NCBI GenBank assembly: GCA_027257055.1
Contig: JAPVLO010000019.1
Location: 10,497,001-10,561,000 of the forward strand
Source of the DNA: Cephalopachus bancanus
Lineage: Eukaryota; Chordata; Mammalia; Primates; Tarsiidae
Direction of reading: 5' to 3'
Length of the DNA: 64,000 bases
The notes below the pieces were generated by a model that was given only the letters and a program-made list of their open reading frames with translations, was not told where the DNA came from and did not search any database. Of the stretch, positions 32,666 through 43,189 are shown piece by piece (the first letter of the stretch is position 1; each line of letters opens with the position of its first letter). The position numbers and the translations under genes were made by a program.

Positions 32666-33508
32666 AGGGAATTTCAAAACAGCCCAGGAAACACTTAGGC
32701 CAAATTCAAAGAGACTGCTTTAGTTAAATGGATCATCTTAAAATGAGGGCATAGATTTCCTTATTTGGTTACTTTAGTTGTGATGCAGGCATCTTCATGT
32801 CCATTCCCAATGTTTACTGGAATAAAAAAAGAGTGACAGATGTGAGTTATGATCAGAGGAGGAAGAAATGCAGCCACAGTCCACTCATGATTTGCCTAGG
32901 AATTTTGTCCTAGGAATTTGGTCCTGTCTGTGGAAAAAAGCCACTTTCTTCCTGCAAAGCAGAAAGCTAGGGTCTCTGTTTCCCCAATACATGAGCAATA
33001 GTTTCCCCTTTTGCAGTTTGCACTTGAGAAAGGTCTCTCTGGAAAATGGTCTTCGTTTTCATCACATACACTTTATTTCTTATAATTTGCCAAAATGAAT
33101 GACACATACTTTCTCTCTTTTGACTTTTTAAGAGGTTGAGTCATCAAAGACAATTGAGCTTTCACAGAGATAAATGAAATGAACTGTCTATGTAAAAAGA
33201 AGCAAGTTGACAGAAAGGAATTAAATGAAGCAAATATTTCTTATATAAATGGTATTTTTTCAGCACATCAGGTTTTGAATAATTTGCAGTCATGCAGACT
33301 CACTTTGGAATATAAAAAGTTGCTAAAATAATTTAAATACGTCTAGTCAACAGTTTTTGGAATACTTTGAGTAGAAGCATGTAATCATTAAGGATGGTGA
33401 TGGAAAGAACCAAAACATTTTAAAGAGAAAAATGAGTTAATCTTATAACCAACACAGACTCATACCAAAAAAGATCAAATTCATTAAAATAAATGTATAG
33501 AAGTGGTT
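32666..33508. other. Unassigned intergenic sequence
   Basis: No confident repeat. A local repetition of CCTAGGAATTTNGTCCT occurs at 32897-32926. The short open stretch at 32868-33098 is not convincing. Confidence 0.5.
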
Positions 33509-33509
33509 T

Positions 33510-33815
33510 AAAACCATTTGACTAGGCTGGGTTGGTGACTCAGTCTGTAATTCCAACACTCTGGGAGGCTGAGGCGAGTGGATTGCCTGAGACCGAGGGT
33601 TCAAGTCCAGCCAGGGCAACTTGGCGAGACCTCTCTCTACAATAAATCAAAAATTAGCCAGGCATGGTAGTGCACGCCTGTTCTGGTTACTTGGAAGGCT
33701 GAGGTGGAGGGATCGCTGGATACCAGCGAGTCTACACTGGGGTGGCTCTGAGCGTGCCACTGCGCTCCAGCTGGAGTGAGACTCCAACTAAAAAAAAAAA
33801 AAAATCATTTGCATA
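33510..33815 (+). mobile_element. Decayed lineage-type Alu
   Basis: The body at 33525-33799 is a dimeric Alu with the CTACAATAAATCAAAAATTAG linker of the young subfamily but many private changes. The B-box stem (GAGGGTTCAAGTCCAGCC) is degraded. TAAAACCATTTGACTA on the left and AAAATCATTTGCATA on the right are an imperfect target duplication. Confidence 0.85.
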
Positions 33816-34678
33816 AACCTTGGAGAATGAATTTGTGTAACAGCAGTGCCCTCTGTGATTCCTAGATCCCTTGGGTCCTGAGGCACTTTTGGGAGGATAT
33901 GAGAAGCTAAAATGATTTTCTTAAGAAAATAAGATACGGTTTGCCCTTTTCACTGTTGATACTTGTGCCAATGGGACCAAAATCATGGTGGGTGAAAGTG
34001 CTGGTTTCTTGGTAGCAATCAGTGCAGAGGCACCAAACTAGTCATGATATTTGTCACTGCCAAGCTCTGCTCTTGCAGGGAAAAAAGAGCATAAATCATA
34101 AATTTTATTAAACTTAGGTTCTTTTAAATATTGTGTGCAGCAAAATGGGATAAATATAAAGTACTTTGGTTGCATACCAAAGCAAAGTGGTGAATTCCAG
34201 GAACAAACAGCACCAGACAATTTTTTTAGAACTGAAGTAGCCATTTTTGAATGGCACATCATGTAACTTTAAGGAATGTCTGACAGGCTTTAGTTCAGAT
34301 TTGGGTGTGCAGGGGATGCCTTCTCAAAATGAAAAAAATGAATTCATCACTTCAAGGAATACAAATGACAGTGTTTATGGCCAATGATAAAATTTACATC
34401 TTTAGGTTAAAAAAGAAAAAGAATTTGAGAAAACTTGTATGTGCCACCTAACACATACAAGTTTGTATGAACCTGATAGTTTCCTATTACTTAAAGATTT
34501 TTCTCATGATATTGAGACAGGAGATAGCTAGAGAAAGGTTAGGGAGACAGACAGGTAGGTCCTCTGATAACAATGTAGTGAACTACCTGCAAGCCTCTCA
34601 AGCTAGAGCTTGGGTACACAACTGCTGGGATCAAAAAGCAACCAACTGGCTTACCATTAGACCCCTACCTCAATACTG

Positions 34679-34822
34679 ACCAATCAGAACAGCCATAGCT
34701 CACAGCTAGTGCTAACCAATCGGTCTGGACTTAGGGCTCTAAAAGCGCCAGGTTTTTGGCCCCAGATGGGCAACCCCTTGGGTCCCCTCCTTCTGTGAGG
34801 ACTTGTCTGTTCTCTCAATAAA
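34679..34822 (+). promoter_or_regulatory. Predicted LTR promoter and poly(A) signal
   Basis: Two CCAAT motifs lie about 35 bases apart. A degenerate TATA-like box follows about 20 bases later, and an AATAAA signal lies about 80 bases after that. This spacing is typical of gammaretrovirus-type LTRs. Whether it is still active is unknown. Confidence 0.5.
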
Positions 34823-34970
34823 TCCTGCTTTCTCACTTTCTGACTGTCCATATCCCTCATTCTTCCTGGGCATGAGACAAGAACCTCGACCCTGAAGAGC
34901 TGCAACCTGAAGAACTGCAACCTAAAGAACTGCAGAAAATCATCAGAGTCAAAAAGTCACGCACCACAGA

Positions 34971-35262
34971 GGCTGGCTTGCCAGCCAACCGGACTGAACC
35001 AGGCGAGCTGCCGGAAGAAGGCAAGACTCCGAAGCTGACACACCCATGGAGCTAGGCTTGTCAGCCCACCAAACCAGCAACACTCTCAGGGCTTGTCTTG
35101 TCAGCCTATTAGAGCCAAAACCCTGAGGGCTAGGCTTGCCAGTCCCCACCCGCCCCATCACAACACTCAGGGCTTGGCTTGCCAGCCCATTAGAGCTGAT
35201 ACTTCTGGGGCTAGGGTTACCAGCCCCTCCACGACCTCCTCTGGGGCTTGGCTGGTCGACCC
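34971..35262 (+). repeat. Tandem GGCTTGCCAGCC motif array inside the LTR
   Basis: About seven diverged copies of a GGGCTnGGCTTGCCAGCCC core recur at irregular 36-75 base spacing, near 34971, 35050, 35099, 35127, 35170, 35217 and 35243. They are separated by spacers such as ATTAGAGCTGATAC. Each core is partly self-complementary (GGGCT...AGCCC), so the RNA could form a hairpin series. This resembles U5 repeat expansion in HERV9-type LTRs. Confidence 0.75.
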
Positions 35263-35870
35263 ATTGAGCTGACACGCTCGAAGCCCAGGCTGACCTGAAA
35301 TATCTGTATCAGTATCAGTTGCATTAATAACATATGTGAGAAGTTTCATTTATTTTATAACTCAATGACCAATAATTTTCAAATGACCAATGCATAATGT
35401 CACAAAATCATGGATGGATTTAAAAAGTCCCATACAAACTGAAAGATAGACAAATGGACTTTAAGATATCAGAGAATAAAAGTTTATTGAAAGTGCTTTC
35501 AAATTCCATATTAAAACTCATCTGTAGGAAAGTTACACTTGAGGTTTTGTCTAGTATCATAAAAACAATCATAATTATCTGAACAGGCCTATCTGTGTAA
35601 GGTCAGAATTTCTTCATATACTTTAACTTAAAATACATATTGATATAGTAAATGCACAGGCAGGTATGAGCAAACAGCTGTATTCTCTTAAGTCAGACAT
35701 TAGAGTTTGGAAAAACAATGCCACTCTTCTCCCTAAATAATTTTTAGGAGAAAAATATTTTTTAATAAAAAGATGGTATCTTTGCTAACAAATGATGCAT
35801 TTATGATTGTGATTTTAAAATAAATGTATAAATAATATTTTATCATTCTCAATTATTAATATGATAAAGA

Positions 35871-36216
35871 CTGAAAAACATAAACCTTATAAACAAAGGC
35901 TTGTTAGTGTACTCAATGATTTTTAAGAGTTTAAAGGGAACCTGAAACAAAAATGTTTAATAAATCTCGATGTAGATAATACATCATACAAATAACTTCT
36001 AAAACAAAGATATTGTTTTGAGATCAGAGAAGACAAAAAAAAAAAAAAGACTACGTGCAAGAGGAATGATTAGAATTCCATCTCTAAAGATGCTTGATAA
36101 TCATTTCCACCTGATACTATTAACTATTACTTTATTCTTTGTGTCCTCATTTTCCTACTGTTTATTTAGTTTATGTGAATTAACATTTACACATTCTCAA
36201 TCTTTGTACAGGTTAT
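35871..36216. other. Unassigned spacer
   Basis: No recognised family. An A13 run lies at 36036-36048. Confidence 0.5.
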
Positions 36217-36534
36217 AAATTAAGAACAGCCGGGCTCGGTGGCTCAGCCTGTAATCCCGCGCCTTTGGGAGGCTGAGGTGAGTGGATTGCCTGAGCCCGC
36301 GGGTTCGAGACCCGCCTGGGCAGGCGAGACCTCATTTCTACAATAAATCAAAAAATCAGCTGGGTGTGGTAGCAAGCGCCTGTAATTCTAGCTACTCGGA
36401 AGGCTGAGGCGGAAGGATCGCCGGAGCCCAGCAGGTCGAGGCTGCGGTGGCCAGGAGCGGCCACTGCACTCCAGTCTGGGCGACAGAGTGAGACTTCAGC
36501 TCAAAAAAAAAAAAAAAAAAAAAAATTAAGAACA
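36217..36534 (+). mobile_element. Young lineage-specific Alu, full length
   Basis: The body at 36229-36522 is close to the inferred young consensus, with a pure A23 tail. The perfect duplication AAATTAAGAACA lies at 36217-36228 and 36523-36534. The perfect T-arm-like stem-loop is at 36299-36315 and the right-arm hairpin at 36444-36467. By tail purity this is one of the most recent insertions in the window. Confidence 0.96.
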
Positions 36535-36559
36535 AACCAAAACAAATTTTTGTCTAGTC

Positions 36560-37700
36560 AACTTGTTTATCCACCAACCACCTTACCTTTCTCTGAAAAT
36601 GAAGAGTACACCATGTATTCATTTCTTCATTTGTTTCTGTAACATATCTTCTAATCTCTACAGTCTGGCTTTTTTGTTATAACTTTTTCTTTAAAAAAAA
36701 ACTACATTTTTCTAGACTTCCATGTCTTTAAACTCAATGGATAGTTTCCAGACCCAGTTACTTTTTGAAAATTTGACAAAATTAATTATTTTCTCCTTCT
36801 TGAAATACTGAATTCCACTTACATTTTACCATTTTACATTTCTTCCTATTTACCTGGCCACTGTCTGAATTTCTTTGCTAATTCTTGCTTATTTCCCTAA
36901 CTATTCAATGTGAGAATTTCCATTTTCCTCTTACTCAATATTCCCCCTCCCGTGATCTCATTTATTCCCATGTTTTCAAATATCTCTGTACCAATTATTC
37001 CCAGTTGTGTATTTCCCATGTAGATTTCTTATTTGGTATGTAGACATGCATGCTAAGTTTCATTTTCAATGTTTCTACTAAGATGTCACAAATGCACCTC
37101 AAATTCAACTTTATAAAGACAGCATTTGATAATCTATCTTTACTAAACATATTCTTTCAGGTTCTGATGCTAAGTGAATGAAACCACAATCCACATTGTA
37201 GTACAGTTAGAGATAATAGAATCCTTCTTTGACATCTCCTCCTAACTCATTCCCAATCATTAATCTCTTAAAGCTGATGATTTCCTTTTCCAAATATTAT
37301 GCAATTTTTTCATTTCTGTTTCCCTCCATAGGTCTACAATCAACTGACATCATTCGCCTAAAATACTAAAAAATGCCTTGACTTCTCTCTTTTACAGCTG
37401 TCATTCCCTAGCTCATCTGTTCCCTGTTCTTAATAAAATGCAAATCTAATTTTATGAATTCACTGCTTTAAATTCTTGTTTACCTTTTTTATTGCTTTTA
37501 GGAAAAGGCTATGCATAATCTCATACAACTTTTTCCATCTTCAATAGATCATGCCCATTCCTGTTTAAGGTTCTTCACAGAGATTTTTTTTTCCTGTATT
37601 TTTCCTCTCTCTTTTCCCATTTGACTTCTATTTATTCACCCTTCATATCTCAACTGGAACCTCCTAGCACATTAATTTCCTTTATAGAGATAACTGAGTT
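36560..37700 (-). mobile_element. L2 LINE fragment, minus strand
   Basis: Ordered inverse L2 blocks are visible: GATCTCATTTATTCCCATG, CACAAATGCACCTCAAATTC, then the AAATGCAAATCTAATTTTATG to CTTTTAGGAAAAGGC segment, then the CATATCTCAACTGGAAC region. Very old; no open frame. Confidence 0.72.
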
Positions 37701-37714
37701 CATAATTACAAATG

Positions 37715-38320
37715 CAATCAGCCCTTTGTATCTATGGGTTCCTTATTGGCTGACTCAACCAATGGTAAATGAAAAATATTCCAGAAAAAGCAAATAAAAA
37801 TAACAATACAGCAATAAAAAATACAAATAAAAGACAGTATTATATAACAACTAATTACATAGCATTTACATTGTATTAGTTATTATTAGTCATCTAGAGA
37901 CGTTTAAAGTATACAGGGAGGGTGTGTAGAAGTTATATGCAAGCCAGGCTCAGTGGCTCAGCCTGTAATCCCACGCCTTTGGGAGGCTGAGGTGAGTGGA
38001 TTGCCTGAACCCACGGGTTCGAGACCCGCCTGGGCAGCGAGACCTCATCTCTACAATAAATCAAAAAATCAGCCGGGCGTGGTAGCGCATGTCTGTAATT
38101 CCAGCTACTCGGAAGGCTGAGGTGGAAGGATCGCCGGAGCCCAGCAGGTTGAGGCTGCGGTGGCCGGTAGTGGCCACTACACTCCAGTCTGGGCCACAGA
38201 GTGAGACTCCAACTCAAAAAAAAAAAAAAAGTTATATGCAAATACTATCCCATTTTATATAAGAAAACCATGCATCTGCAGATTTTGATATTTTCTTCTT
38301 ATGAAACTCAAAGGACAGTT
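37715..38320. mobile_element. MER2 (Tigger-type MITE), split by an Alu
   Basis: The left part at 37715-37942 starts CAATCAGCCCTTTGTATC and contains CATAGCATTTACATTGTATT. The right part at 38242-38320 contains CCATTTTATATAAG and TCTGCAGATTTTGATATTTT and ends near GGACAGTT. Together they match the MER2 layout with decayed inverted ends. The element resumes exactly at GTTATATGCAAATACTA across the Alu. Confidence 0.85.
37931..38241 (+). mobile_element. Young lineage-specific Alu inside MER2
   Basis: The body at 37943-38229 has an A-tail. The perfect 12-bp duplication AGTTATATGCAA lies at 37931-37942 and 38230-38241 and is itself MER2 sequence. One mismatch affects each hairpin: ACGGGTTCGAGACCCGC at 38013-38029, and an altered outer base pair in the right arm at 38157-38180. 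An antisense open stretch of 102 codons across it is Alu read-through. Confidence 0.96.
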
Positions 38321-38799
38321 ACTCTGTTTATTTTTTCTCCTGTATTTTCAGTATCTTAGACTACACATAGATTGACTTCAGTAAATAGTTTTGTTCTGTA
38401 TGTATGAAAAGATAAGTTTTATAAGAGCAGAGCTTAAAAAAGAAATAAATGTCAGAAGGAACATTTGTTGGATGTGGAAAATTGAAAATTCCTTCTATGA
38501 TATCTGTGCTCTGAGTTTTTAAATAAGAGGGTTTTTACTGCTATAATATTCTATTCTTTCTTATCAATGATATTTGCTTAACCTTGAAAATATATATTCT
38601 TTAGGGGGTACAATTACTATAAAGATGCTCATATATCTTATAAATGAACTGAATCTGCTATTTTGCAGTGAGCACAACTCCAGATAATGCAGGAAGCTTA
38701 TCATTCCAAGGAAATAAGTTTTCAATTCAAAAAAGCATATGCAGTATAAAAATAAATATCTACAGTGCTGGGTTTTTTGAATTTCTTTTTCCTTTTTTA
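38321..38799. other. Unassigned intergenic sequence
   Basis: Nothing recognised. The 64-codon open stretch at 38668-38862 runs into the L1 tail and is not a gene. Confidence 0.5.
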
Positions 38800-39035
38800 T
38801 TTTTAAGTTTGTTTTATTTTAAAGATGTGAGGTACAATTCAGGGTTGGATATAAAGTGGTAATTGTACAGGTAAAGTTTGGGTCTCCCTTTGGTCTTTAC
38901 TTTCCCTGGTTTGAGATCAGGTACCATTATTGATGTTGTGTACCAACCCGCTCTCCTGGCAGTTTCCCACTACTGCCAATTCCTTTCTTATAGTATTATG
39001 ATAAGTGCTCAGGATCCACTTATGAGTGAGAATAT
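38800..39035 (-). mobile_element. L1 3' UTR fragment, minus strand, long subtype
   Basis: Reading upward from the T-rich end: AAAGATGTGAGGTACAATTC, CAGGTAAAGTTTGGGTCTCC, CTGGTTTGAGATCAGGTACC, then TCTCCTGGCAGTTTCCCAC and TATGAGTGAGAATATG. It stops within the 3' UTR or extreme ORF2 end. No clear target duplication. Confidence 0.85.
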
Positions 39036-39060
39036 GATAACTATATTTTAAAAATTCTAA

Positions 39061-39303
39061 GCCTGGACATGGTGCCTCACGTCTGTAACCTCAGGCCAAG
39101 GCAGGAGGATTGCATACCAGCCTGGACAATAGCAAAACCTTGCCTCTACAAATATAAAATAATTAACCAGGCTTGGTGGCACATGCCTGTCTTTCTAGTT
39201 ATTAGGGAGGCTGACGGGGAAAGATCATTTGAGCTCAGGATATCAAAGCTGCAGTGAACTGTGATCAGGCCACTGAGTTCCATCTTGGGAGACATAGACC
39301 TTC
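39061..39303 (+). mobile_element. Old diverged Alu
   Basis: The left arm contains TACCAGCCTGGACAATAG and the right arm GGTGGCACATGCCTGTCTTTC and AGCTGCAGTGAACTGTGATC, which are ancestral states at both hairpin sites. The 3' tail has turned into the adjacent CA repeat. Confidence 0.85.
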
Positions 39304-39312
39304 ACACACACC

Positions 39313-39361
<49 letters not shown>
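39304..39361. repeat. (CA)n microsatellite at an Alu tail
   Basis: About 27 CA units with one early interruption, immediately 3' of the Alu, followed by CCCCCACAG. It originated in the Alu's A-rich tail. Confidence 0.95.
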
Positions 39362-39363
<2 letters not shown>

Positions 39364-39876
39364 CCACAGATAACAGTCAAGCTGTTAAAAAGTATCAAAT
39401 TTAAAACAAAATTATTTTCTAAAATGAATCTACTTGGATTTGTCATTTATTAACTATTTGACATGTAGCCCTGGTTGCTGCTTACTAACTTTCCATTATT
39501 TTTAAGTGAAAGCAAATATGCTCATTAATATATAATTACAATTATACTAATTATACCTTATATAATAATTATAAAACAAACATAATAAAATGCCTGACTC
39601 CTGAAAGCTTTGAAATATAAACAATGACACAACTTATTATGAATCTCGATTAACAAAATAAATGTCTTTCAATCTCGAAAATATCTTATGGCATGAACAG
39701 TGCAGTACAGATTATCCAGACAGATGGTACCTGTTAAATTCAGATTTAGTTTTCAACAACCACTTTTGGAGATTTATATGGTTTAACTGAGAGACTATCA
39801 AGACCCTAAAATTAGAAATAAACAGCAACACACACAAAAAATTTGGTCTGATAATAAATTGTTTCTTGCCTATTAT
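39362..39876. other. Unassigned spacer
   Basis: AT-rich single-copy-looking DNA, nothing recognised. Confidence 0.5.
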
Positions 39877-40725
39877 CTTAGTTCATTATCTTTTGCTATA
39901 ACAAAATACCTGCGACTGGGTAATTTGTACAGAAAAGAAAGAAATGTGACAAAGGAGGCTGACTTGCTTTATAACAGCCTATTCTTGTGAGAACTAATCT
40001 ATTTTGTAATAACTATTTCACAAAAAAGATGTTTTTTTAAAAAATTTATTTATTCATTATAAAGATGTGGGGTACAATTCAGGGTTAGGTATACAAACAT
40101 TGATCATGCAGGTACCCTTGTTGATGTTAATCCATTTCAGTGACCTAATCACTTCCAAAAGGACTCAGGACTCATCTTCTAACACCATTACACTGACAAT
40201 TAATTTTCAAGATGAGTTTTGGTGGGAACTAGCTGCCTCCAAACCACAGCAGTTCACTCTGGCCTCACAAAACTCTTGTTCTTCTCACATGTAAAATACA
40301 ATCATTCCATCCCAGTAGTCCCAAAAGGCTTAACTTATTCCAGCACCAACTCAAAGATAAGTCCAAAGTCTTATCTGAGTCACAAGACAAATTCATACCA
40401 GCTGTTAGCCTATAAAATTAAAAACAAGTTATCTACTGTCAAAATACAATGACAAGACAGGTCCATAGTAAACATTCCCATTCCAAAAGAGAGACATAGG
40501 CAAAAAGAAAGAAATAACTGGTCCAACACAAGTCTAAAACCCAGAGTAATCTTTTGCTCCTTGTGCCACCTACTGGGCACAGAGATCAGAGGGCAAGTTT
40601 GAGCTTTATTGCAGGCTAGCTTCTTGTACTCAGTCGCATTTCTGTTGTAGTCACAATCTTCTCTTGATGAAGCTGAGAATTAATACTATATCTCTGCTTG
40701 TAGGTAATGAGATATCAAAAATATA
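39877..40725 (+). mobile_element. MaLR (MST/THE1-like) LTR and internal region
   Basis: The LTR starts near TTAGTTCATTATCTTTTGC and contains AAATACCTGCGACTGGGTAA, then ATCCATTTCAGTGACCTAATC and TTTTGGTGGGAACTAGCTG, ending about 40250. The middle of the LTR appears deleted. Internal MaLR sequence follows: AAAATACAATCATTCCATCC, TTATTCCAGCACCAACTC, AGTCTTATCTGAGTCACAAG and AGAGACATAGGCAAAAAG, fading by 40725. No 3' LTR is seen. An L1 tail interrupts it at 40033-40124. Confidence 0.75.
40033..40124 (-). mobile_element. 92-base L1 tail inserted in the MaLR LTR
   Basis: T-rich left end, then TAAAGATGTGGGGTACAATTC, AGGTATACAAACATTGATC and GGTACCCTTGTTGATG: the short 3' UTR subtype only. GATGTT is shared by the two flanks and may be the remnant target duplication. 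Confidence 0.85.
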
Positions 40726-41797
40726 TTGAATTTTTTTTCTGACAAGATGGATTTGTAATGTTTGTTGTCAATATTAATTGTGCTGGGGGAAAAAAAAGCT
40801 TTTAGGGATTTGTTGTCAGGAATTAAGAAGTTATTATAGTTCCTTAAGCCTCATAGTAGTCTTTCCTTTATTTAGAATTATTGAACCTCTGTGTAAGACT
40901 TTACCTGAGCTAAAAAGATATGATCTATATTTGAAAGATCAGATGGTGTACTATTAACTCAAGGTAGTTATTAGCTATCAAAGGAAGGCTAAGCTATGAA
41001 ATGCTGCAGAATACAACGAAGGCTGGAAATATACTTCTACAGATAATGCACCAGAATAAAGGGCTGTTGACATTTGTAAAATAAAAAGATTCTGACAGCT
41101 CAATACTCTGTTTCATTTTTGATTATAGCAACAGATATTTCTATCACTCAGTTCATAACTAACATTTTGTTTTTTTATCAGAATATGCATTGCATTTGGG
41201 AGGATTTTTTTCACTAAGAAGTGACTATATTGTTCAACAACTCAAAAATGTCTCTATTAAAAACTTTGGGACACATTTTTACTTTAAACATAGGAATATC
41301 CTATTAATCTTCCTACTGTATAATTTCTACAAAGCCAGCCCACATAGACACATCTTAATTACTTGCAAAGCTGTCAGCTACTGGTCAAGAAAAAAATGTA
41401 ACTCAAAACATTAAAGCACTGAATTTAAGACATTGCATCTTGTACCATCAGAAGATTTGAATTAGGTATGTTGTTTGTTCGTGCTTCTCGCTCATGCTCC
41501 AAAAGAATACAGTGTTTATTGTCCATTTTTCTTTTGTATATTTTTTCCTCTTTCTTACTGGATCATTGAAATTATTGATGCTTTCTGGTTATTGTTCCTG
41601 TGTTGCAACTATGTTCTCCCAGTGTGTCTTTTATTTTGATATTTAGAATGTGTGTCATGTCTGTGAAATATTATTCCCCCCCGCTCTCCCTTATAACGCA
41701 ATAAAGACATTGTACTATGTTCTCTCTTTTATCTTTTTTAGGTTTGTTTAGCCACTGTTAAAAACTTGGTCTATCTGGAATTGAGTTTCATAGAAAT

Positions 41798-41799
<2 letters not shown>
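40726..41799. other. Unassigned intergenic sequence
   Basis: No recognised family. The 74-codon open stretch at 41190-41414 lacks motifs. Confidence 0.5.

Positions 41800-41835
<36 letters not shown>
41800..41835. repeat. (TC)n microsatellite
   Basis: About 18 uninterrupted TC units. Confidence 0.95.
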
Positions 41836-41840
<5 letters not shown>

Positions 41841-43189
41841 CATACGAAGCTCCAATGTCCCAGTACAGACATCAAAATTTCTATACTTTCTTTCATCTCT
41901 AAAATGTCAATTATGCCATGTACTGAGTTTCATTAATAAATAGTATGTTGGATTAGATTCTTCAAAAGTAGACTTTGGCGCAAGAATTCGGCCATAAGAA
42001 GTAATTTAAAAGGTGAATCCGGGGAGGAAAAAAGGAGGCAAGGAAATAAGGATGCAAGACAAAGAAAGGATTAAAAAGCAAATCAAGTATATGTAATCTA
42101 GTCAGTTATGATTGTAAGTAACTGGACCAGCTTTGCTTCAGAACTCAGAGAGAGAATAAAAAACAGGCCTCAGAAATATCCCAGACACAGTAGGAGGAAG
42201 CTGGGACACTTAACTGTGGACTTCCATCTGAAATTTGTTGAAGTCTGTTTCCGAGGAAAGTGACTTTCTGCACTTTCATTGTCATGAGTATGGGCAAGGC
42301 ATATTTCAGTATTCAGGGAAAAACTTCCTAGACAGAGAACCACAGGAGTTCACTGTAACTGTCTTCTCTGTGTATATGTGATTGTCAAGACGATATGGGG
42401 ATCACATTGAGAGCATCTTTTAAGTGCACTGTTTGCTCTTCGTAGATCAACTTATGATTCACAATTATTCCATGATTTTCCAATACTGATTCTTCAAGGT
42501 GATGACCAGCCACAATTTTTAAAATGGATTTACAACAGGAATGCTACTAGGACAAGATATAGATTCACGATTGGACTTGTTTTCAAAACCATATTGATAG
42601 TATCTTTCTCTTTTAACACATCCCAGATTATCTTTCCCATAAGCTATCACCAACTTCTTATTTTAGCTGCTTGCTCACTGGTGATAGAAGACCTTCATTT
42701 ATGAGAGATCTGAGACTTTGAATTCAGTATTGTGTCTCCTGAGAAACAGTTCCTTCAATTGCATATTCATGGCTATCACCAAGCTTGGAAGCAAAGAAGA
42801 AACATCCTAAGGGAATCTCCTGGGTTTCAGACATGGCTGGCATTGTACCCGTTGAAGAATAAGAATCTGTGTGATACTCATGGTGACAATATAATGTGAA
42901 TTCTTCCTAGGTCTGTTTGTCTGCTGGAATGAAGTGTTCCTAATGTCAGGAAGTATCTATAGTTTTAGACTTAGAAGAATTCTTACTGTGTCGACCTAAT
43001 AGGAACACAGAACACCCCTGGAAGCCTGACATCTGTTCCAGCAAAGCGTTATGTTTCAAAGACAAGGAGACCCAACTTTCCAAAAGGAGAAGTAATAAAG
43101 AAACTGGAACATTCATTCTACTTCTACTTCTCAGTTCCAAAATGCACATTTTATATTTTTTGTAATACAGAACGATTTAACAGCTTTTG
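41836..43189. other. Unassigned intergenic sequence
   Basis: About 1.35 kb. It is somewhat richer in GC and purines than its surroundings and could be an eroded repeat, but I cannot name one. The 67-codon minus-strand open stretch at 42946-43149 has no motif. Confidence 0.5.

Larger units (their letters stand above)
34513..35318 (+). mobile_element. Solo ERV1-like LTR (HERV9/HERV-W-like layout)
   Basis: It starts TGAGACAGGAGATAGCTAG. A U3-like region holds two CCAAT boxes (34679-34685, 34716-34720), a weak TATA-like TCTAAAAG at about 34738, and GGGTCCCCTCC at about 34779. The polyadenylation signal AATAAA is at 34817-34822. A long GC-richer R/U5 region then carries tandem GGCTTGGCTTGCCAGCCC-type motifs and ends near AGTTGCA. 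No primer-binding site, gag, pol or env follows; the flanks are the Charlie element, so it is a solo LTR left by LTR-LTR recombination. I could not define the target duplication. Confidence 0.8.
33836..35745 (+). pseudogene. hAT (Charlie/ZBED5-like) transposase pseudogene
   Basis: This fossil of a hAT transposase would have had an N-terminal zinc finger and a C-terminal hAT dimerisation region. The left portion encodes the middle of the protein: the block TTTTCACTGTTGATACTTG (positions 33936-33970) and the residues around TKIMVGESAGFLVAISA. The right portion, 35340-35745, contains the C-terminal dimerisation region; CTATCTGTGTAAGGTCAG and TTCTTCATATACTTTAAC correspond to the conserved Leu-Cys...Phe-Ser segment. 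Stops and indels occur on both sides, and an 800-base LTR interrupts it. Domesticated relatives (ZBED5, FAM200) exist in mammals, but this copy is dead. Confidence 0.78.
33833..35870 (+). mobile_element. Charlie-type hAT DNA transposon, split by an LTR
   Basis: The left part (33833-34512) and right part (about 35320-35870) read continuously as a Charlie1-like element on the plus strand. TTTGCCCTTTTCACTGTTG and AAAATCATGGTGGGTGAAA lie left of the break. TTTTCAAATGACCAATGCAT, AACAATGCCACTCTTCTCCC and the A-rich end lie right of it. Neither terminal inverted repeat is clear. It predates the LTR insertion. Confidence 0.82.

Noticed and set aside
34817..34822. AATAAA as the 3' end of a cellular gene
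   Set aside because: It sits in the LTR at the expected place for a retroviral poly(A) signal, with no exon upstream.
34971..35262. Spaced repeated motifs read as a CRISPR-like array
   Set aside because: Units are diverged, spacing is irregular, the context is a retroviral-type LTR and the genome is mammalian.
36299..36315. T-arm-like stem-loop read as a tRNA gene
   Set aside because: No acceptor, D or anticodon arm surrounds it; it is part of the Alu left arm.
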